A stretch of 9,136 nucleotides of DNA, from assembly GCA_934179885.1 (NCBI GenBank), contig CAKPQY010000021.1, positions 1 through 9,136 on the forward strand, read 5' to 3'. Source of the stretch: an uncultured Clostridia bacterium. Its GTDB lineage: Bacteria; Bacillota; Clostridia; TANB77; CAG-508. A model generated the notes under the pieces. The model was not told the origin of the DNA, made no database searches, and worked only from the letters and a program-made list of their open reading frames with translations. Position 1 is the first letter of the stretch, and every line of letters begins with the position of its first letter. Below are positions 5,876-9,136 of the stretch, piece by piece. A program made the position numbers and the translations under genes.

Positions 5876-8800
5876 TTACCCAAACAAACTAAGTTGGTTA
5901 CTCTGGCTCATGCCATCTAAGCAACCAAATTGTTTTAACAATTCGGCTCCAGATGCACCAATTTTTGCCCTTATTTTTAAGTCATCTATAGACATGAATT
6001 TTCCATCTTTTCTGGCTTCAACTATGCCTTGTGCTGCAACTGAACCAAATCCTGGTATACTATTTAGAGGTGGTCTTAATTTGTCGTCTTCTATTGTGAA
6101 TTTTGTTGCTTCTGATTTATATAAGTCTACTGGTAAGAATTCAAATCCTCTTTCATACATTTCTAAGACTATTTCTAAATCATCATACATATCTAGTTCT
6201 GCTTTTGTTGCTTCTTTCTTTTGGTTTTTCATTTCTATTTCTTTCATTTTGTTTTTTACTTTTTCTTTTCCAAATATCATGTATTGTGCGTCAAATGCTT
6301 TTGCTCTTATTGAATAATATGCTGCATAATATGCAAGTGGAATATGTACTTTAAACCATGCTATTCTGAAGGCATTTGTAACATATGCTGCTGCATGGGC
6401 TTTTGGGAACATGTATTTTATTTTCTTACATGAGCCCATATACCAGTCTGGTACTCCATGTTCTTTCATTAATGGTACATATTCTTCATCCCATTTTGGT
6501 TCTTTTCCTTTTGCAACTTTTCCTTTACGTACTGCTTCCATTATTTTGAATGCTTTGTCTGGTGGTAATCCTTTTTTCATTAAATATACCATGATATCAT
6601 CTCTACAACATATTGCTTCTTTTAGGGTTACTATTCCTTGTTCTATTAAACTTTGTGCATTTCCTAACCATACGTCTGTACCATGTGATAGTCCTGATAA
6701 ACGTATTAATTCATCAAATGTTGTTGGTTTTGTGTCTACAAGCATTCCTCTTGCGAATTTTGTTCCGTATTCTGGTATGCCATATGTTCCAACTTGTGAG
6801 TGTATTTGCTCTGGTGTTACTCCTAGTGCATCTGTTGAATTAAATATTGACATTGTTTCTTTATCATCAAGTGGTATGTCTGTTGGTGCTATTCCTGTTA
6901 AGTCTTGTAACATACGAATAACTGTCGGATCATCGTGTCCTAGTATATCTAATTTAAGCAAGTTTCCGTCTATTGAGTGATAATCAAAGTGTGTTGTAAT
7001 AATATCTGAATTTGGGTCATCTGCTGGGTGTTGTACTGGTGTAAATTCATATATTTCTCTTCCTTTTGGTACAACTATAATTCCACCTGGATGCTGTCCT
7101 GTTGTTCTTTTTATTCCTGTACATCCTACTGATAATCTTTGAATTTCAGCTCTATTTATCGGAATTCCTCTGTCTTCATAATATCCTTTTACATATCCAT
7201 AAGCTGTCTTGTCTGCTACTGTACCTACTGTTCCTGCTTTAAATGTTGTTCCTTTTCCAAATATTACTTCTGTGTATTTATGTGCTTTTGCTTGATATTC
7301 TCCTGAAAAGTTTAAGTCTATATCAGGCTCTTTGTCTCCGTTAAATCCTAAGAAAGTTTCAAATGGTATATCCATTCCATCTTTTGCTAATTTGTGTCCA
7401 CATTTTGGACAGTCTTTGTCTGGTAAGTCAAATCCGTTTCCAACTCCATAGTCTTCAAATTCTGAATATTTACAATTTGGACATCTGTAATGTGGCTCTA
7501 GTGAGTTAACTTCTGTTATACCTGTCATAAATGCTACTAATGATGAACCTACTGAACCTCTTGAACCAACTATATATCCATCTTCATTTGATTTCCATAC
7601 TAGTTTTTGTGCAATAATGTACATAACTGAATATCCATTACTTATAATTGAATTTAATTCTTTATCTAGTCTTGTTTGTACTATTTCTGGTAGTGGGTCT
7701 CCATATAATTCATGTGCTTTTTTATATGCTATGTTTTTAATGTCTTCTTCACATCCTGGAATATGTGGTGGACATTTTTCTGGTGATATTGGGCTTATTT
7801 GTTCACACATATCTGATATTTTATTTGTATTTGTTACAACAACTTCATAGGCTTTCTCTTCACCCAAATACTTGAATTCTTCTAGCATTTCTTCTGTTGT
7901 TCTTAAATATAATGGTGCTTGATTATCTGCATCTTCATATTTTTGTCCCGCTTCTAATATTCTTCTATATATTTCGTCTTGTGGGTCCATAAAGTGAACA
8001 TCACATGTTGCAACAACTGGCTTATTTAGTTTTTCTCCAAGAGCCACAATTTTTCTATTAATGTCTCTTAAATCTTCTTCGTCTCTTACAATTCCATTTC
8101 TAATTAAGAATTGATTATTTCCAATTGGTTGAATTTCTAAATAATCATAATCATTTGCAATTTCTTCTATTTCTTCATCAGGCTTTCCTTGTTCTATTGC
8201 TTGATATAATTCACCAGCTTCACATGCACTACCAATTATTAACCCTTCTGAATATTTTTTATATAAGCTTTTTAAGATTCTAGGTTTTCTATAAAAATAA
8301 TCTAAATGTGATAAAGATACTAATTTATATAAATTTCTTAATCCTACATAATTTTTAGCTAAAATAATTGCATGATATGTTTTCAATTTTTTATATTCTT
8401 CTGCTTTTGCTTCTGGGTCTGCTGCTACATCATCTATATCTTCTAGTTTTTTTGCTCCTTTTTCTTTAAGCATATCTATCATTATATTAAACACTTTTAC
8501 TGTTGTATCAACATCATCTAATGCTCTGTGTGCTACTTCTACCTTTATTCCTAAATTCTCTGCTATTTTTCCTAATTTATATTTTTTATAATCTGGGAAT
8601 AAATCTTTTGCTAAACTTAATGTGTCTAAATATGAATAATCAAAATCATATCCTAATCTCTTGGCATTTTGTTTTAAAAATCCTACATCAAAGTTTGCAT
8701 TATGTGCTACAATTACAGTTTCTTTTTGGTCTCCTAAAAATTCTAGCATTTTTGGAAATATTGTTTCAATTGTTTCTGCATCTTTAACCATATCATCTGT

Positions 8801-9136
8801 TATGTTTGTAACTTCTGAAACTCTTTCTGGTATATGTCTTTCTGGATTTACAAAACAACTAAATTCATCAATTACTTCTTTATTTTTAACTTTCATTATA
8901 CCGATTTCTGTAATTCTGTCATTTGTGGCTGAAAATCCTGTTGTTTCTAAGTCTAATACACAATATGTTGTGTCAATTGATTGTCCTTTTCCATTATAAA
9001 TTGATTTTGTATTATCTGGTGATAAATATGCTTCAACACCATATATTACTTTAATATCTGGGTTATCAACTCCAACTAAATGATGTGCCTCTGGAAATGC
9101 TTGTACAACTCCATGGTCTGTTATTGCAATTGATTT
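5876..9136 (-). CDS. polC: DNA polymerase III alpha subunit, PolC type (5' end beyond the window)
   Basis: Main replicative polymerase of low-GC Gram-positives. The frame is open to the right edge; 1086 residues are present, so roughly 350 N-terminal residues of a usual 1430-1450 are missing. Internal ATGs such as 8896 are not the start. Domains, numbered from the window edge: part of the PHP domain (AITDHG at 4-9); an inserted 3'-5' proofreading exonuclease with DLETTG (62-67), AHNANFD (144-150) and HRALDD (203-208); the second PHP part; the catalytic palm with GSRGSVGSS (524-532), a CPNC/CPKC zinc finger (552-555, 576-579) and the catalytic PDIDLNFSGEYQ with Asp605 and Asp607; then the fingers and the C-terminal helix-hairpin-helix region. 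It ends in QLSLFG, a beta-clamp-binding peptide. The exonuclease inserted within PHP and the zinc finger separate PolC from DnaE. All catalytic residues seen are intact. It is followed by a hairpin repeat and DUF1294. Confidence 0.98.
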   Translation of the reverse strand, partial: KSIAITDHGVVQAFPEAHHLVGVDNPDIKVIYGVEAYLSPDNTKSIYNGKGQSIDTTYCVLDLETTGFSATNDRITEIGIMKVKNKEVIDEFSCFVNPERHIPERVSEVTNITDDMVKDAETIETIFPKMLEFLGDQKETVIVAHNANFDVGFLKQNAKRLGYDFDYSYLDTLSLAKDLFPDYKKYKLGKIAENLGIKVEVAHRALDDVDTTVKVFNIMIDMLKEKGAKKLEDIDDVAADPEAKAEEYKKLKTYHAIILAKNYVGLRNLYKLVSLSHLDYFYRKPRILKSLYKKYSEGLIIGSACEAGELYQAIEQGKPDEEIEEIANDYDYLEIQPIGNNQFLIRNGIVRDEEDLRDINRKIVALGEKLNKPVVATCDVHFMDPQDEIYRRILEAGQKYEDADNQAPLYLRTTEEMLEEFKYLGEEKAYEVVVTNTNKISDMCEQISPISPEKCPPHIPGCEEDIKNIAYKKAHELYGDPLPEIVQTRLDKELNSIISNGYSVMYIIAQKLVWKSNEDGYIVGSRGSVGSSLVAFMTGITEVNSLEPHYRCPNCKYSEFEDYGVGNGFDLPDKDCPKCGHKLAKDGMDIPFETFLGFNGDKEPDIDLNFSGEYQAKAHKYTEVIFGKGTTFKAGTVGTVADKTAYGYVKGYYEDRGIPINRAEIQRLSVGCTGIKRTTGQHPGGIIVVPKGREIYEFTPVQHPADDPNSDIITTHFDYHSIDGNLLKLDILGHDDPTVIRMLQDLTGIAPTDIPLDDKETMSIFNSTDALGVTPEQIHSQVGTYGIPEYGTKFARGMLVDTKPTTFDELIRLSGLSHGTDVWLGNAQSLIEQGIVTLKEAICCRDDIMVYLMKKGLPPDKAFKIMEAVRKGKVAKGKEPKWDEEYVPLMKEHGVPDWYMGSCKKIKYMFPKAHAAAYVTNAFRIAWFKVHIPLAYYAAYYSIRAKAFDAQYMIFGKEKVKNKMKEIEMKNQKKEATKAELDMYDDLEIVLEMYERGFEFLPVDLYKSEATKFTIEDDKLRPPLNSIPGFGSVAAQGIVEARKDGKFMSIDDLKIRAKIGASGAELLKQFGCLDGMSQSNQLSLFG

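Noticed and set aside
5835..6317. Long plus-strand frames opposite polC (also near 6411-6980, 7617-7850 and 8503-8999) and opposite lepA and rlmB
   Set aside because: Each lies inside a well-supported conserved gene on the other strand; their composition is the expected antisense of AT-rich coding DNA.
8896..9136. polC starting at the ATG at 8896
   Set aside because: The same frame stays open to the window edge and encodes the PHP (TDHG) and first exonuclease (DLETTG) motifs, so the true start is outside the window.

Overview
The window is AT-rich DNA with six protein genes, all on the minus strand, so transcription runs from the right edge to the left. PolC-type replicative polymerase, the LepA and RlmB sequences, AGGAGG-like ribosome binding sites and A/T-ending codons point to a low-GC Bacillota, most likely a clostridial lineage. 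TGA is a real stop (rhodanese gene) and tryptophan is TGG, so the code is standard. I cannot name the species.

Layout in transcription order. (1) polC, the C-terminal 1086 residues, cut by the right edge. (2) A small DUF1294 membrane protein, followed by a clear hairpin-plus-U-tract terminator. (3) A 423-bp intergenic region holding a compact cluster of DnaA-box sequences, an AT-rich stretch, and a promoter whose -10 box sits inside a 31-bp palindrome. (4) A single-domain rhodanese, then lepA (EF4), then rlmB (23S rRNA 2'-O-methyltransferase), probably one transcription unit. (5) A near-consensus sigma-A promoter four bases after the rlmB stop, driving a membrane-anchored protein of unknown function that runs off the left edge after 589 residues.

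The conserved genes are housekeeping: chromosome replication (polC) and ribosome function (lepA, rlmB). The interest lies between them. Two copies of a GGGACGGTTCTT repeat with TGTCC/GGACA ends begin on the base after the TAA stops of polC and lepA. The lepA copy appears to carry about 50 bp of extra, more GC-rich sequence between its arms. A third, different GGTCAA/TTGACC hairpin lies just upstream of the lepA ribosome binding site. The DnaA-box cluster has no dnaA gene next to it here, and genes on both sides point the same way, so a DnaA-titration or regulatory site is at least as likely as an origin. No tRNA, rRNA, CRISPR array, transposase or complete insertion sequence was seen.
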